From the NCBI RefSeq assembly GCF_000341105.1, contig NZ_ANBB01000014.1, positions 62,001-126,000 of the forward strand: a stretch of 64,000 bases of DNA. The letters are read 5' to 3'. Made by a program: the position numbers and the translations under genes. The notes beneath the pieces were generated by a model. The model searched no databases, was not told where the DNA came from, and saw only the letters and a program-made list of their open reading frames with translations. The stretch comes from Nocardiopsis potens DSM 45234. Lineage in GTDB: Bacteria; Actinomycetota; Actinomycetes; Streptosporangiales; Streptosporangiaceae. Below, in pieces: positions 1 to 8,102 of the stretch (the first letter of the stretch is position 1; the number at the start of each line of letters is the position of its first letter).

Positions 1-2
1 GA

Positions 3-1934
3 GAGGGTAAGGGGTGGGCCCGCAGTCCCGGGGAGATGATCGATAACGCCCTCCAGTTCCAGAAGGAGAGGATCCAGGGAGCAGGGGCTCTGGTCGGCGT
101 CTACGGCCAAGACGGCTGGATGACACCCTTCACCGACGAATGGTCCTGGGATAAGTTCGGCGACAACGCCGGCGCCGCGTGGGGAGCCACCGCTACCGAG
201 TTCTTCGCCTTGGACGAGTGGGAGGACCGCCCCGCTTACACGGTGGTGACCAGTGTCGGGAACCTCGCCACTTTCTTCACCTCTTTCCCTGCCCGCGGTG
301 GCACCGTCCTGACTCGGGCCCTCGAGATGAAGGGAGAGGGTAAGGGGGCAGGCGACTGGACCGTCAAGGAATTCTGGGGAAGAGGTGAGGCCGGGAAGAG
401 TGGATTCAGTCTCCCGAAGTCGTTCCAGGAGTTCAAGGCGAAGTACGCTCAGATCAGTTCCGATATTCAAATCCGCCTGGACTCTGTGAAGGCGAATATT
501 CTTTTCCGATTCGGAAGGCCAGCTGGCGCTGAGCATGGAATTGAAGCGTTCGGCTCGGTGGAGGAACGGAATTCTGAAACTCCTGATGATGACTTTTCTC
601 GAGAGACCGAGTCCAATCTCGATTCGACTTTCGAAGGAGCAATTGACCCCACTGGCCAGAAGCAGAGAGGGGTGAATGAGAGTTGCGAGAACAATATTGA
701 TGCGCAGCGGGATGAGGTCTTCTCAGGCGAAGCTTCAGAGCGAAGGGTGTCGGAAGCTGCTAGAGCCGTTATCGAAGAGGCTGAGCGTATCCTTCGCGAA
801 CCTCAAAGGGTTCTAGTGGGCGCCAACGGGATGGAAATCCCTGATAGGAGAGGGGGTGGAGAAAATGATATCGACGAACTGCTAATTTCTTCATCCCATG
901 GTGAACCTGGTGCTGTAGGGGATGGAAGGCAGAGTAACGCAGGTTCTCAATCGGTTCAGCAAGGGGGCCCTTCACCTCAGAATTCGGTAAGCGATCTTTC
1001 TGAAAACTCGCAGGTTGCCACGAGCCTTAGCCCCGACCTCACTGGTGGCGGCAGATTTGGGGCGCCTCCGGGAGGAGGCCGTCCTGGTACAGGGGATGGG
1101 GGAGCGGAAGGCGGGAGTGAGCCCGCTGGATCTCCTATCAAAATCGACGACAACCACCCGCTTTCTCCCGATAGGGAGGAACGGTTTGGTGATCGGGGTG
1201 GCCTCTCTCCGAATGCGATATATCAGGTTTCTTATAAAGATGGTGCGCATTGTGGGATTTTCAAGACTGACTCCCATGGTGAAATTGTAGAAATCGAAAC
1301 TTGGTCAAAGTCTTCGCAAGGGGCCACGCAGGCTAATGTTGAACTTAACAACCCGCGACCGAATGCAAAATATGAGGTCGATGGGCTTGTTTTTGAAACC
1401 GACCATCTCGGGCGCACGGTTTCCGTGGAAGGTGAGATTTCGCTTAGGCCTGGAGTTCGGGATAGCGAAGCCGAAAGGTATGTAAAAAAGCAAGGAGAAG
1501 CAGATTTTATTGAAATCTATGAAAAAGAAAATCAGGAAATCTTGCGACTGGCTAAACAGCGTTCTGGGAGTAATGTTTCACTCGATGATGTGCCTCACTA
1601 CATGGAGGTTGTCTGGAATCCGGGGCATCTGATCGCTCGCCAGTTCGCTGGGCCAGCGGAGAAGATTAATTTGGTCCCTATGGTAGAGTACCTGAATAGG
1701 GATATTCGGCGTGTTGATGGAAGTGAGGCGACTCTCCAGGACAGCTTCAGAGTCGCCGAAAGAACGTGGGTAAAAGCTCTAAGTAATATCCCTCCTGACA
1801 AGGTGAAGGTCCGCATTGAATTGTCGTATGAAGGAGATGTCTCAACGCCGGAGATAGTGGATGTGAGATACACTATCAATAGAACCCAAGAAGTCATTTC
1901 TTATAGCAATGTCCCCCCCATAGTGAAGGGCTAG
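3..1934 (+). CDS. Polymorphic toxin with C-terminal DNA/RNA non-specific endonuclease domain (5' end outside window)
   Basis: Probable secreted polymorphic toxin. The frame is open to the left edge, so the N-terminus lies outside the window; the first in-window ATG is at 36 and residue numbers count from it. Residues 1-130 (GDNAGAAWGATATEFFALDEW) look like the pre-toxin region of actinobacterial toxins. Residues about 190-370 are low-complexity Gly/Pro/Ser/Asp linker. The C-terminus (about 390-632) carries a YEVDGLVFETDHLGRT strand and then GHLIARQFAGP with His531, followed by INLVPM and LNRD. This matches the Endonuclea_NS_2 family, where that His and the downstream Asn are expected to act in catalysis. 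GC content drops from about position 480 onward, as expected for an exchangeable toxin tip. An immunity gene follows 16 bp after the stop. Type VII export is inferred from the family, not shown. Confidence 0.8.
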   Translation, partial: EGKGWARSPGEMIDNALQFQKERIQGAGALVGVYGQDGWMTPFTDEWSWDKFGDNAGAAWGATATEFFALDEWEDRPAYTVVTSVGNLATFFTSFPARGGTVLTRALEMKGEGKGAGDWTVKEFWGRGEAGKSGFSLPKSFQEFKAKYAQISSDIQIRLDSVKANILFRFGRPAGAEHGIEAFGSVEERNSETPDDDFSRETESNLDSTFEGAIDPTGQKQRGVNESCENNIDAQRDEVFSGEASERRVSEAARAVIEEAERILREPQRVLVGANGMEIPDRRGGGENDIDELLISSSHGEPGAVGDGRQSNAGSQSVQQGGPSPQNSVSDLSENSQVATSLSPDLTGGGRFGAPPGGGRPGTGDGGAEGGSEPAGSPIKIDDNHPLSPDREERFGDRGGLSPNAIYQVSYKDGAHCGIFKTDSHGEIVEIETWSKSSQGATQANVELNNPRPNAKYEVDGLVFETDHLGRTVSVEGEISLRPGVRDSEAERYVKKQGEADFIEIYEKENQEILRLAKQRSGSNVSLDDVPHYMEVVWNPGHLIARQFAGPAEKINLVPMVEYLNRDIRRVDGSEATLQDSFRVAERTWVKALSNIPPDKVKVRIELSYEGDVSTPEIVDVRYTINRTQEVISYSNVPPIVKG

Positions 1935-1950
1935 TCATGAGAGGGAAACG

Positions 1951-2406
1951 ATGGATTCAAGAAAAATAAAGAGCCTTATTTCTGAAATCGCAGAAAGTGT
2001 AGTTTCTGTTGCACCTGATGGGTGGGTTGAAGTAGGTTTGAATTCGGTCAATGTTGCGCTTTTTCAGAAAATTAGCGCACCGGTTCTCTTGGAGGGAGGG
2101 GAGATTTATGACAACGTTTCACGAATATCTTCTTCGACAATGAAGGCGGTACGCGCACTACGAGAAGAGATGTACGAATCAGGGAAAGGCACTTGGTACT
2201 CTATGGGGATAGTGGTAACAAAAGAAGGGAAGTATAGGGTTGAATATAATTACAATGAGCCTCTTTCTGTAGATCTTCCGATTCCCGATAACTATTATGC
2301 TCTAGATTTGAATTTTTTCCCTAGAGATGTAAATTACATTCCAGAATGGGTTGCAAAGAAAATAGAGAAAGTGAATAAAAAAATCGAGAGGGGTGGTGAT
2401 ATTTAA
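1951..2406 (+). CDS. YezG/DUF600-like immunity protein
   Basis: A 151-residue acidic protein directly after the nuclease toxin gene. The middle motif WYSMGIVVTKEGKYRVEYNY followed by DLNFFPRD and a Trp near the end (PEWV) resembles the YezG (DUF600) immunity family, whose members pair with nuclease toxins. By that family rule it would bind and block the upstream toxin domain in the cytoplasm. The start ATG at 1951 has a GAGAGGGAAACG ribosome site. Codon use is strikingly AT-rich (many AAA, ATA, TTT codons) compared with downstream genes, which suggests recent transfer with the toxin tip. The family call rests on motif resemblance; the immunity role rests mainly on position. Confidence 0.7.
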   Translation: MDSRKIKSLISEIAESVVSVAPDGWVEVGLNSVNVALFQKISAPVLLEGGEIYDNVSRISSSTMKAVRALREEMYESGKGTWYSMGIVVTKEGKYRVEYNYNEPLSVDLPIPDNYYALDLNFFPRDVNYIPEWVAKKIEKVNKKIERGGDI

Positions 2407-2421
2407 ACAAAAGTTCCTGGT

Positions 2422-2673
2422 TTGCATTGGTCTGCAAACGTGAAAAGCGACGAAAGCGGCCATATTGAAAGCCGTTGTTTGTTTTCTGGTGACGTTGGAA
2501 ATATTGCGAGATTGGAGGAATCATCCGACCTTGAGCTCTCCGTCCTCGAAGCGTTGGAGCGCTTCAAGGATTACTCAGAAGGCCCCATTGGGAGAAAGAT
2601 TGAAGCTAGCAACGGTTCGAAGGTCGCAGAAAGTTTTGACCTCATCAAAGAGAAGATAAATCCAGAAGGTTAA
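2422..2673 (+). CDS. Small hypothetical protein downstream of the toxin-immunity pair
   Basis: An 83-codon frame opening with TTG at 2422, with GTG at 2440 as an alternative. It reads in the same frame as the immunity gene and starts 15 bp after its TAA stop, so it could be a detached C-terminal piece of a longer immunity protein or a separate gene. The product is acidic (LEESSDLELSVLEALERFKDYSEG) with no membrane segment or signal peptide. No convincing ribosome site precedes either start. GC content is low like the immunity gene, so it belongs to the same imported block. I do not recognise the family. Confidence 0.4.
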   Translation: MHWSANVKSDESGHIESRCLFSGDVGNIARLEESSDLELSVLEALERFKDYSEGPIGRKIEASNGSKVAESFDLIKEKINPEG

Positions 2674-2788
2674 CCCATTCCCGGGGAATTCCTTGCTCTC
2701 GAAGAGCGGGATAATGTCTGGCAGTCGGGTCCATTCGAAAAGTGGTGGTGAGCTCAGCCCTCGCCGATCGGTAACGGGCCGGGAGAGA

Positions 2789-4177
2789 TCAGGCTTCGGT
2801 GGGCCGAGGGCTCAGGTGCTGGAGTTGAGCCTTGATGCGCTCTGTTCTCGCCTGTGAGGAAAGAGGGGACTCGGAGATCGGGTACCAGACCGCTTGCTTC
2901 TCGCGGTCGCCCAGGGGGAGCCCTTTGAGTGGGCCGGAGAGTGCGTGCTCTGCTCCTGCTCTGTGCAGGGTGGCCGGGCCGACGGCCATGCCCAGAGGAA
3001 CGGGTAGTCCGTGCCATCGGGGCTCGTAGGTGGTGTCACTCCGCCCACGCATGCGGCGGACGTGGAGCATCGTCAGCAGCTCTTCCTCTACAAGGGCTTC
3101 CACCAGGCTGGGCAACTGGGCCAGCGGAAGCTCCGCCTCCTCCTCGTAGCCGATCGCCATGGAGATGTGTTCGGCCCCCTTCTCTCCGTTCCAGGTGACG
3201 CGGAGGCTGCCGGAGAACGGGCGGCCGCCGTCCTGGGGGGCGGAGAAGTGCAGCACTGACGGCCGGAGAGCCCGGTGCCGGCACAGGCGGATCAGCCTCT
3301 CCCGGACCCAGGGAGCCAGGGCCGGCTCGTGCGGGCCCCAACCGGCGGGGTGGGAGTCGGCGAGGTGGTCCGTGATGATTTCGACCGCCCGACCCAGCGG
3401 GGGAGCGTACGGCTCGCCGTGCTGAATGGTGAGGTCGAGGATGAGCTGGGTGCCCAGAGGGGAGTCGTCGAGGAAACCGGGGGCCGGCTGCGGCCCGTCC
3501 TCGGAAGGTGTGGGGATGTAGCCCTCTTCGGGGTTCCAGTGAAGCGGCAGGCCGCTGATCCCGTCGAAGTGGGTGCCTTCCTCGGTCTGCACGACCCAGC
3601 GGGCCGCGGGGGTGGCCAGCAGGGTCCGCAGCGGATAGGTGATACGGGAGGCGGCCGGAGTCAGGACTTGCAGGGCCTTCCCTTCCGGGGCGTGCTTGGA
3701 GAGCGCGTCCGAGAGCCATGAGGAGAAGGGGACGACCTCACGGTCCTGGGCGACCACGAACGCCTTCTCGGCGATGCGCTCCACGGCGGGGTGATCGGTC
3801 TCCTCCCATGAGGAGAAGTCGGCCTTCCCGGAGGTCCAGACGGTCCCGCCCAGCCGCCAGGCGAGGCTATCGGCGAGGCGGTGCGCGATCTCCCGCCCCT
3901 CTTCGTCGGGTCTGGCGCGGACTTCGACCCACCAGCACTCCTCCGGCAGGCCGACTGCGGCCTCGGGGCCGAGCAGCCTGGCGATCTCGTCGGGGGATTC
4001 CACCAGCTGCGCAGGTTCGAGCGTCGCCAGTACATGGCGCTCATCGCTGCGGATCTGCAGGACGTTCCCGCCGCTGAGCGGACGGAGCCACGCTTCCGGG
4101 GCGGCGTCCTGGAGCGCATGGGCGATGGCGCGCATGTCGGGGTCTTTCGCCACCAGGGCGACCACGTCGTAGCTCAA
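2789..4177 (-). CDS. DUF6177 family protein
   Basis: A 462-residue cytoplasmic protein of unknown function. The pattern fits the actinobacterial DUF6177 family: an N-terminal VVALVAKDPDMRAI, a central QDREVVPFSSWLSDAL, then WVVQTEEGTHFDGISG, a PAGWGPHEPALAPW segment and a C-terminal MLHVRRMRGRSD. I chose the TTG start at 4177 because AAGGAGAG sits six bases upstream on the minus strand; the frame stays open further upstream, but that sequence is low-complexity and lacks family features. In my knowledge members of this family often sit near type VII secretion or polymorphic toxin genes, and here it lies convergent to such a pair. That link is contextual only. Confidence 0.7.
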   Translation of the reverse strand: MSYDVVALVAKDPDMRAIAHALQDAAPEAWLRPLSGGNVLQIRSDERHVLATLEPAQLVESPDEIARLLGPEAAVGLPEECWWVEVRARPDEEGREIAHRLADSLAWRLGGTVWTSGKADFSSWEETDHPAVERIAEKAFVVAQDREVVPFSSWLSDALSKHAPEGKALQVLTPAASRITYPLRTLLATPAARWVVQTEEGTHFDGISGLPLHWNPEEGYIPTPSEDGPQPAPGFLDDSPLGTQLILDLTIQHGEPYAPPLGRAVEIITDHLADSHPAGWGPHEPALAPWVRERLIRLCRHRALRPSVLHFSAPQDGGRPFSGSLRVTWNGEKGAEHISMAIGYEEEAELPLAQLPSLVEALVEEELLTMLHVRRMRGRSDTTYEPRWHGLPVPLGMAVGPATLHRAGAEHALSGPLKGLPLGDREKQAVWYPISESPLSSQARTERIKAQLQHLSPRPTEA

Positions 4178-4346
4178 CGACTCTCCTTGCAAGGCGGGTG
4201 GATGTGAGGGGAGATGACCCCGAGTGGCCAAGCATAGGCAGTATGCGACGGGAGTGGGGGTTGGGAATCGGGCTCCGGCTTTTCTCCGGGATCTTCTCCA
4301 AGGCCCTCCGCGGATGGCCGCTTCCGGCCTCCGTGGTGCCGCCGGC

Positions 4347-4752
4347 TCAGGCCGGTTCGAGGAAGGTGAAGAGCCGTTCACCAGGAGCAGGCCCGGGCCG
4401 TTCCGTCGGGTGGCCGGTGAGGCGGTGCACCCCCACGCCGAATTCGCTCTCCGGGGCCGAGAGCCACTCGCGGGTGAGGCCGCGCTCCTCGAACCAGGTG
4501 CAGATCTGCGGGACCAGGTCCGGGGCGAAGCGGTGCCGGGTCCAGAGGACGGCGCCGCCGGGGGCGCAGGAGCGGGCGCAGAAGTCGACGGTGCGCTCCA
4601 CGTCCTCGTCGGTGATGTTGCCGAACACGCCGCAGACCAGCACCAGGTCGGCCGGGAGCATGCCCTCGTAGGCGCCGGGCAGTCCCGCGTCGGCGGTCAC
4701 CGCCTCGACGCGGTGCAGGCCGGCAGCGGTCGCGGCGGTGCGGGCCCGGCAC
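4347..4752 (-). pseudogene. Truncated class I SAM-dependent methyltransferase (C-terminal remnant)
   Basis: The minus strand encodes about 135 residues that read as the second half of a SAM-dependent methyltransferase: AAGLHRVEAVTADAG, DLVLVCGVFGNITDED, APGGAVLWTRHR and RLFTFLEPA before the stop. The N-terminal half, including the glycine-rich SAM-binding motif, is missing. Recognisable sequence stops near 4752, exactly where the large palindromic repeats begin. An open frame continues to 4820, but that part is repeat sequence and does not look like protein. Most likely a repeat insertion or a deletion ended at the repeat cut off the gene's start and promoter. Confidence 0.65.
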
Positions 4753-4758
4753 CCACCT

Positions 4759-4858
4759 TGTTGAGCCCAGGGCTGTTGCTTTTTCCCGGCCCTGAACACG
4801 CGTCCCGCACGGGACCGCAAGGCGGTGGCCGGGCAAAAGCAACAGGCCGGGGCTCAAC
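4759..4858. repeat. Large imperfect palindrome A
   Basis: The left arm (4759-4791, containing TTGAGCCC, GGCTGTTGCTTTT and CCCGGCC) is matched by the right arm (4827-4858, containing GGCCGGGC, AAAAGCAACAG and GGGCTCAAC). About 35 bp of unrelated loop lies between them. It is the first of two adjacent palindromes that abut the truncated methyltransferase. The edge word GGGCTCAAC recurs at 47181 and 56891. Confidence 0.75.
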
Positions 4859-4880
4859 ACCGTCGTACCACCGCGATGAC

Positions 4881-4979
4881 GTCGAGCTCCGCGTCGTCGT
4901 CTTTGCCCGGCCCACCGGAGGCGGTCTCGTTTCCCCGAGTAGGAAGGGGCCGGGAAAAGACGACGACGCTGAGCTCGAC
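4881..4979. repeat. Large imperfect palindrome B
   Basis: The left arm 4881-4913 (GTCGAGCTC, GCGTCGTCGTCTTT, CCCGGCCC) pairs with the right arm 4947-4979 (GGGCCGGGAAAAGACGACG, GAGCTCGAC). The layout is like palindrome A, but the stem sequence differs while complementarity is kept. Together with A and the half element at 5069 it fills the gene-free stretch 4753-5158. Apart from the ribosome site of the next gene I see nothing else there. Confidence 0.75.
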
Positions 4980-5068
4980 GAGGTGGGCGCGGGGCTGAGG
5001 ACGGCTCGGGGGCACGGTAGAGGCACTGCGGCGAGGAGAAACCCCCATCAATTAGCCGGTCCTCTCCC

Positions 5069-5090
5069 GTTGATCTTGGCGTTGCGGGGT
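5069..5090. repeat. Half element of the GATNATCTTG palindrome family
   Basis: The stretch CGTTGATCTTGGCGTTGCGG matches the left edge of the full palindromes at 15115 and 25950, but no matching right arm follows. A short GAAACCCC / GGGGTTTC pair (about 5037 and 5087) brackets it. Confidence 0.55.
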
Positions 5091-5158
5091 TTCGGGTGTA
5101 GAGGTTCGGCGGCCGAAATACGATCACCTTGTGCCCCGATAGCGTCACGAGGAGTCAT

Positions 5159-5830
5159 ATGCCTGTCGTCCGCCGCGCCCTGTCCCTGCTTCCGGCGGTG
5201 AGTGCGCTCCTGCTCGCCTGCGCCGTCCCGTCCGCCTCCGCAGCCGTCGGGGAGGCCGGTCCCGGGGGAGCCCGCGCGGAGACCGGGGACACCCGGGTGG
5301 AGGCGGGGCCCGGCGGGGTCCGGGTCGACACCCCCGACACCCGGGTGGAGGTCGAACCGGACGAGCCCTACGTCCTGGTCTGCTCGAACGGGGTGCAGGT
5401 GGTGGTCACCGCAGGGCGGATGCCGGACTGCCCGAGCACGCCCGGACCCCCTGCGCCACCGGAGCCTGAGCCGCCCGCGCCGCCCGAGCCCGCCCCGAAG
5501 GAGCCGCGGCTCCCCGCCGCCCCCGCCCCCGAGGTTCCGGACGAGCCAGTGCAGGCGGAGCCGGAGGCCGAAACCCCGGTTCCGGAGGCGCCCGCCCCGG
5601 AGGCCCGCGAGCAGGAGCAGGCCGCCGCCCCGGCGGCGCCCGAGCCGCCCGCCCCCGGTGAGGCGCCCCCGGCGGAGGAGGAGGCGGCGGTCCCGGTGGC
5701 CTCGTTCGTCCCCGGCGGGCAGCAGCCGGCCGACGCCTTCACGCCGATGCGCGCCATGGTGATCGTCGTGGTGGTCGCCGTCGCCGCGGCGGGCGCCGGC
5801 CGGGCCGCCGCCGGGCGCCTCGGCGGCTGA
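5159..5830 (+). CDS. Secreted proline-rich protein with C-terminal membrane anchor
   Basis: A 223-residue exported protein. Residues 1-27 form a signal peptide ending near ASA. Two copies of a GPGGxRx(D/E)TxDTRVE repeat follow (about residues 35-65), then a short conserved-looking patch with two cysteines (YVLVCSNGVQVVVTAGRMPDC). A Pro/Glu/Ala-rich stalk covers about residues 95-190, and a C-terminal membrane helix (MVIVVVVAVAAAGA) ends the protein. The ATG at 5159 is preceded by GAGGAG; an upstream TTG at 5129 is less likely because the signal peptide fits the ATG. The layout suggests a cell-surface protein spanning the wall. I do not recognise a family. Confidence 0.65.
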   Translation: MPVVRRALSLLPAVSALLLACAVPSASAAVGEAGPGGARAETGDTRVEAGPGGVRVDTPDTRVEVEPDEPYVLVCSNGVQVVVTAGRMPDCPSTPGPPAPPEPEPPAPPEPAPKEPRLPAAPAPEVPDEPVQAEPEAETPVPEAPAPEAREQEQAAAPAAPEPPAPGEAPPAEEEAAVPVASFVPGGQQPADAFTPMRAMVIVVVVAVAAAGAGRAAAGRLGG

Positions 5831-5845
5831 TCCGGGAGGAGCGAA

Positions 5846-5874
5846 GGGGCGGGCCGCCGCGTGCGGCCCGCCCC
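5846..5874. terminator. Bidirectional hairpin terminator
   Basis: A 12-bp perfect stem, GGGGCGGGCCGC with GCGGCCCGCCCC around a 5-base loop. It lies between two convergent genes and carries no T tract, as is usual in high-GC actinomycetes. Confidence 0.7.
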
Positions 5875-5918
5875 GGGCGGTCGTCAGGGCCGCCGACGGG
5901 ACGGCCGCGGCCGGGCGG

Positions 5919-6692
5919 TCAGGGGGCGTCCAGTGCCATGTCGGCCCGCTCGAAGCCGGCCAGCGCGTCCTCGATCCCGCCCGCGTCGTTGACCAGGATG
6001 CCGGTGTACGGGCTGCCCATGTAGAGCATGAGCAGCACCGGCGCGAAGACGAAGAGCAGGTTGACCGCGGCCCAGAAGTAGGCGGTGGCCGAGCGCTGCT
6101 TCATCATCGCGAACGGCAGCACCGCCACGGCCACCGCCGACACCGCCGTGATGGCGGTCAGCACCGGCGGGATGCCGTCCCCGGCCGCGTCCGCCCGCTC
6201 GATCCGGGCGTCGCTGAGGTTGGTGAGCTCCTGGCGGGCGGTGAGCAGGTCCAGCCCTCCGGCGGCATCGGTGCTGGACAGCACCCGCACGGACGCGGCG
6301 AGGTCGGCGAGCGCCTCGTCGCCCTCGGGGCTCAGCTCGCCCTCCCGCTGCATCAGCGGCCAGTCCTCCTCCACCACCGTGGTGAGGTAGGTGCGGAGCT
6401 GCCCGCGGACCGTCTCCGCCTCCTCGGCGGGGAGGGAGGCCGCGCTCCAGTAGAGCGCCTGGGCGGCCCCGGCCTCGGTGGCGACGCCCTCTTCGGCGCC
6501 CTTGAAGTCCTCCCAGCCGATCACCACCCCCATCGCCGCCGCCGCGAGGTAGAGCGCGAGCGCGCACGGGGCGATGACGACGCCGACCGCCCCGCCCGAG
6601 GAGTCGTCGCTGACCCGGAACCTCCACGCGGCGAACACCGCGCCGAGGATCATGGCGGCGAGTACGGAAAAGGCGAGAATGGGTGTTGTCAT
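5919..6692 (-). CDS. DUF4239-like integral membrane protein
   Basis: A 257-residue membrane protein with four predicted helices: an N-terminal TPILAFSVLAAMILGAVFAA, a second at VVIAPCALALYLAAAAMGVV, and a C-terminal pair (VLTAITAVSAVAVAVLPFAM and AVNLLFVFAPVLLMLYMG). A soluble segment of about 110 residues sits between the second and third. The order resembles the DUF4239 (bestrophin-like) family. I chose the ATG at 6692, where the first membrane helix begins immediately; the open frame upstream to 6776 adds an unlikely charged lead. Function unknown. It is convergent to the proline-rich surface protein across a shared terminator. Confidence 0.55.
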   Translation of the reverse strand: MTTPILAFSVLAAMILGAVFAAWRFRVSDDSSGGAVGVVIAPCALALYLAAAAMGVVIGWEDFKGAEEGVATEAGAAQALYWSAASLPAEEAETVRGQLRTYLTTVVEEDWPLMQREGELSPEGDEALADLAASVRVLSSTDAAGGLDLLTARQELTNLSDARIERADAAGDGIPPVLTAITAVSAVAVAVLPFAMMKQRSATAYFWAAVNLLFVFAPVLLMLYMGSPYTGILVNDAGGIEDALAGFERADMALDAP

Positions 6693-6815
6693 GTGTGTTC
6701 CGTAAAAGGAGGCGGACGGTTTCCGCTCCATCGGTAACACGGATTCGGTCGCCCTCTCGGAGGAAAAAGAGAACACCCGGAAAAGTGCGTTTTCGGCCGT
6801 TCGGGGGGTTCTGTT

Positions 6816-7286
6816 TCAAGTGAGGAGCGGGAGCAGCCGGGCGGCGGCGAGCAGGGCCGCACCGGCGGCCAGGCCGGCGGCGAAGGCGAGCGCCTGGGGG
6901 AGGAGGCGGCGGCCGGCCGGGGCGGCGCGCCGCGTGCCGGTTCCGGGGCGGTGCGCCGGGGAGGGCGGACGGAGCCGGGGCGGCGTCGGGGTGCGGGGCC
7001 GGGGCGCCTCCGGGTCGAGTTCGGCGTGTGCGCGGAGCAGCCAGGGCGGCAGGGCGGGTTCGCCGGGGCGGTGCGCCGCGCGGGCGTAGGGGGAGAGCAG
7101 CAGCGGCGGCCCGTCCGGCGGCCGCGCGGGGGGAGGCGGGGCGGTGCCGGAGACGGCGGCGGAGGTGCGCCGCCGTCCGCCCGGTGGGTTGAACCGGCGG
7201 CCGCGGGGGCGGGAGGTCAGGGCGTGCAGCCGGTCGGTGGTGCCGGTCGCGGCCGGTGCGGCGGATGTGGTGGATGCGGTGGTCAT
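6816..7286 (-). CDS. Proline-rich tail-anchored hypothetical protein
   Basis: A 156-residue protein made of Pro/Arg/Ala-rich low-complexity sequence with one C-terminal hydrophobic helix (ALAFAAGLAAGAALLAAARLLPLL). The ATG at 7286 has a clear GAAAGGAAAAC ribosome site. It lies 73 bp downstream of the ATPase gene on the same strand and is probably co-transcribed with it. No known domain. A tail-anchored cytoplasmic protein is the simplest reading. Confidence 0.5.
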   Translation of the reverse strand: MTTASTTSAAPAATGTTDRLHALTSRPRGRRFNPPGGRRRTSAAVSGTAPPPPARPPDGPPLLLSPYARAAHRPGEPALPPWLLRAHAELDPEAPRPRTPTPPRLRPPSPAHRPGTGTRRAAPAGRRLLPQALAFAAGLAAGAALLAAARLLPLLT

Positions 7287-7359
7287 GGGGTGTTTTCCTT
7301 TCGGGGCGGGGGCGCCCGCCCTGCCCCCTCCAGCGCGGGGCGGGCGCCCGGTCTGCGGG

Positions 7360-7899
7360 TCAGGCGGCGTCCCAGGCGGTGCCGTCCAGGTCGTGGTCGA
7401 GGTGGAGCCAGACGTTCCGGTGGCCGGACCCGCCGTGCTGCCCCCAGGCGGTGGACAGGGCGTCGACCATGGCCAGCCCGCGGCCGTGCGTGGAGCCGGG
7501 GTCCAGGCGGCCGGGGAGCAGGGGGCCGGCGTCGGCAGGGTCGGCGGCGCCGCCGTCGCGGCAGATCAGCATCAGGCCGGCGCGGCGGCGGTGGACGGCG
7601 AGGGAGAAGGAGCCGCCGGGGCGGCCGGAGCGGGAGTGCGCGATGGCGTTGGTGGCGAGTTCGGAGCCGAGGAGGGGGAAGAGGTAGCGGAAGTGGACGT
7701 CGTGCTCGGCGGCGCAGGTGTCGAGGAAGGCGCGGGCGAGCGGGAGGAAGCCGGGCAGGCCGGGGAAGTCGTAGCGGCGGGCGGAGTAGTAGGGGCGGTC
7801 GGGGCGGCGGTTGAAGTAGTGCCGGTAGAGCGGCGGGATCAGCGCGTCGAGCGCGACGGTGACCTCGGGCAGCGGCGGCACGGGGGTGAGAGAAGGCAT
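7360..7899 (-). CDS. HATPase_c_2 anti-sigma-factor-like ATP-binding protein (AbaA/RsbW-like)
   Basis: A 179-residue GHKL ATPase of the RsbW-like class. The N box is SELATNAIAHS, the G1 position is CRDGG, and the G2 segment is GRGLAMVDALSTAWG. Proteins of this class bind or phosphorylate anti-sigma antagonists, or act with XRE regulators. It is divergent from a WhiJ-like XRE/DUF5753 gene and DUF397 partner, the grouping seen in Streptomyces whiJ and abaA-type loci, which suggests a role in developmental or antibiotic control. The ATG at 7899 follows AGAGGGG. The target sigma factor or partner cannot be read from the sequence. Confidence 0.75.
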   Translation of the reverse strand: MPSLTPVPPLPEVTVALDALIPPLYRHYFNRRPDRPYYSARRYDFPGLPGFLPLARAFLDTCAAEHDVHFRYLFPLLGSELATNAIAHSRSGRPGGSFSLAVHRRRAGLMLICRDGGAADPADAGPLLPGRLDPGSTHGRGLAMVDALSTAWGQHGGSGHRNVWLHLDHDLDGTAWDAA

Positions 7900-8041
7900 G
7901 CGGACGCACCCCTCTTCAAGAAGGAAGTGGACGGAAGCGGAGGTCCGCGGGTTCGGTGAATCAGCACGGCGGCAGGCGGACCAGGCGTAGCTTCAGCGAC
8001 GCAGCTGTGCGTAGCTGATTGACTACTCCAAGAGTAAACCC

Positions 8042-8096
8042 GGAATCTGGAGAGTCAAGCCCAAAACTCAGATTCCCATTTTCTTGTCGCTAGGAT
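8042..8096 (+). promoter_or_regulatory. Promoter and inverted repeat upstream of the XRE regulator
   Basis: The -10 hexamer TAGGAT (8091-8096) ends six bases before the GTG start at 8103, implying a leaderless transcript. An inverted repeat GGAATCTG (8042-8049) / CAGATTCC (8069-8076) covers the expected upstream promoter region and is a candidate autoregulatory operator. Confidence 0.45.
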
Positions 8097-8102
8097 GCCC
8101 CT

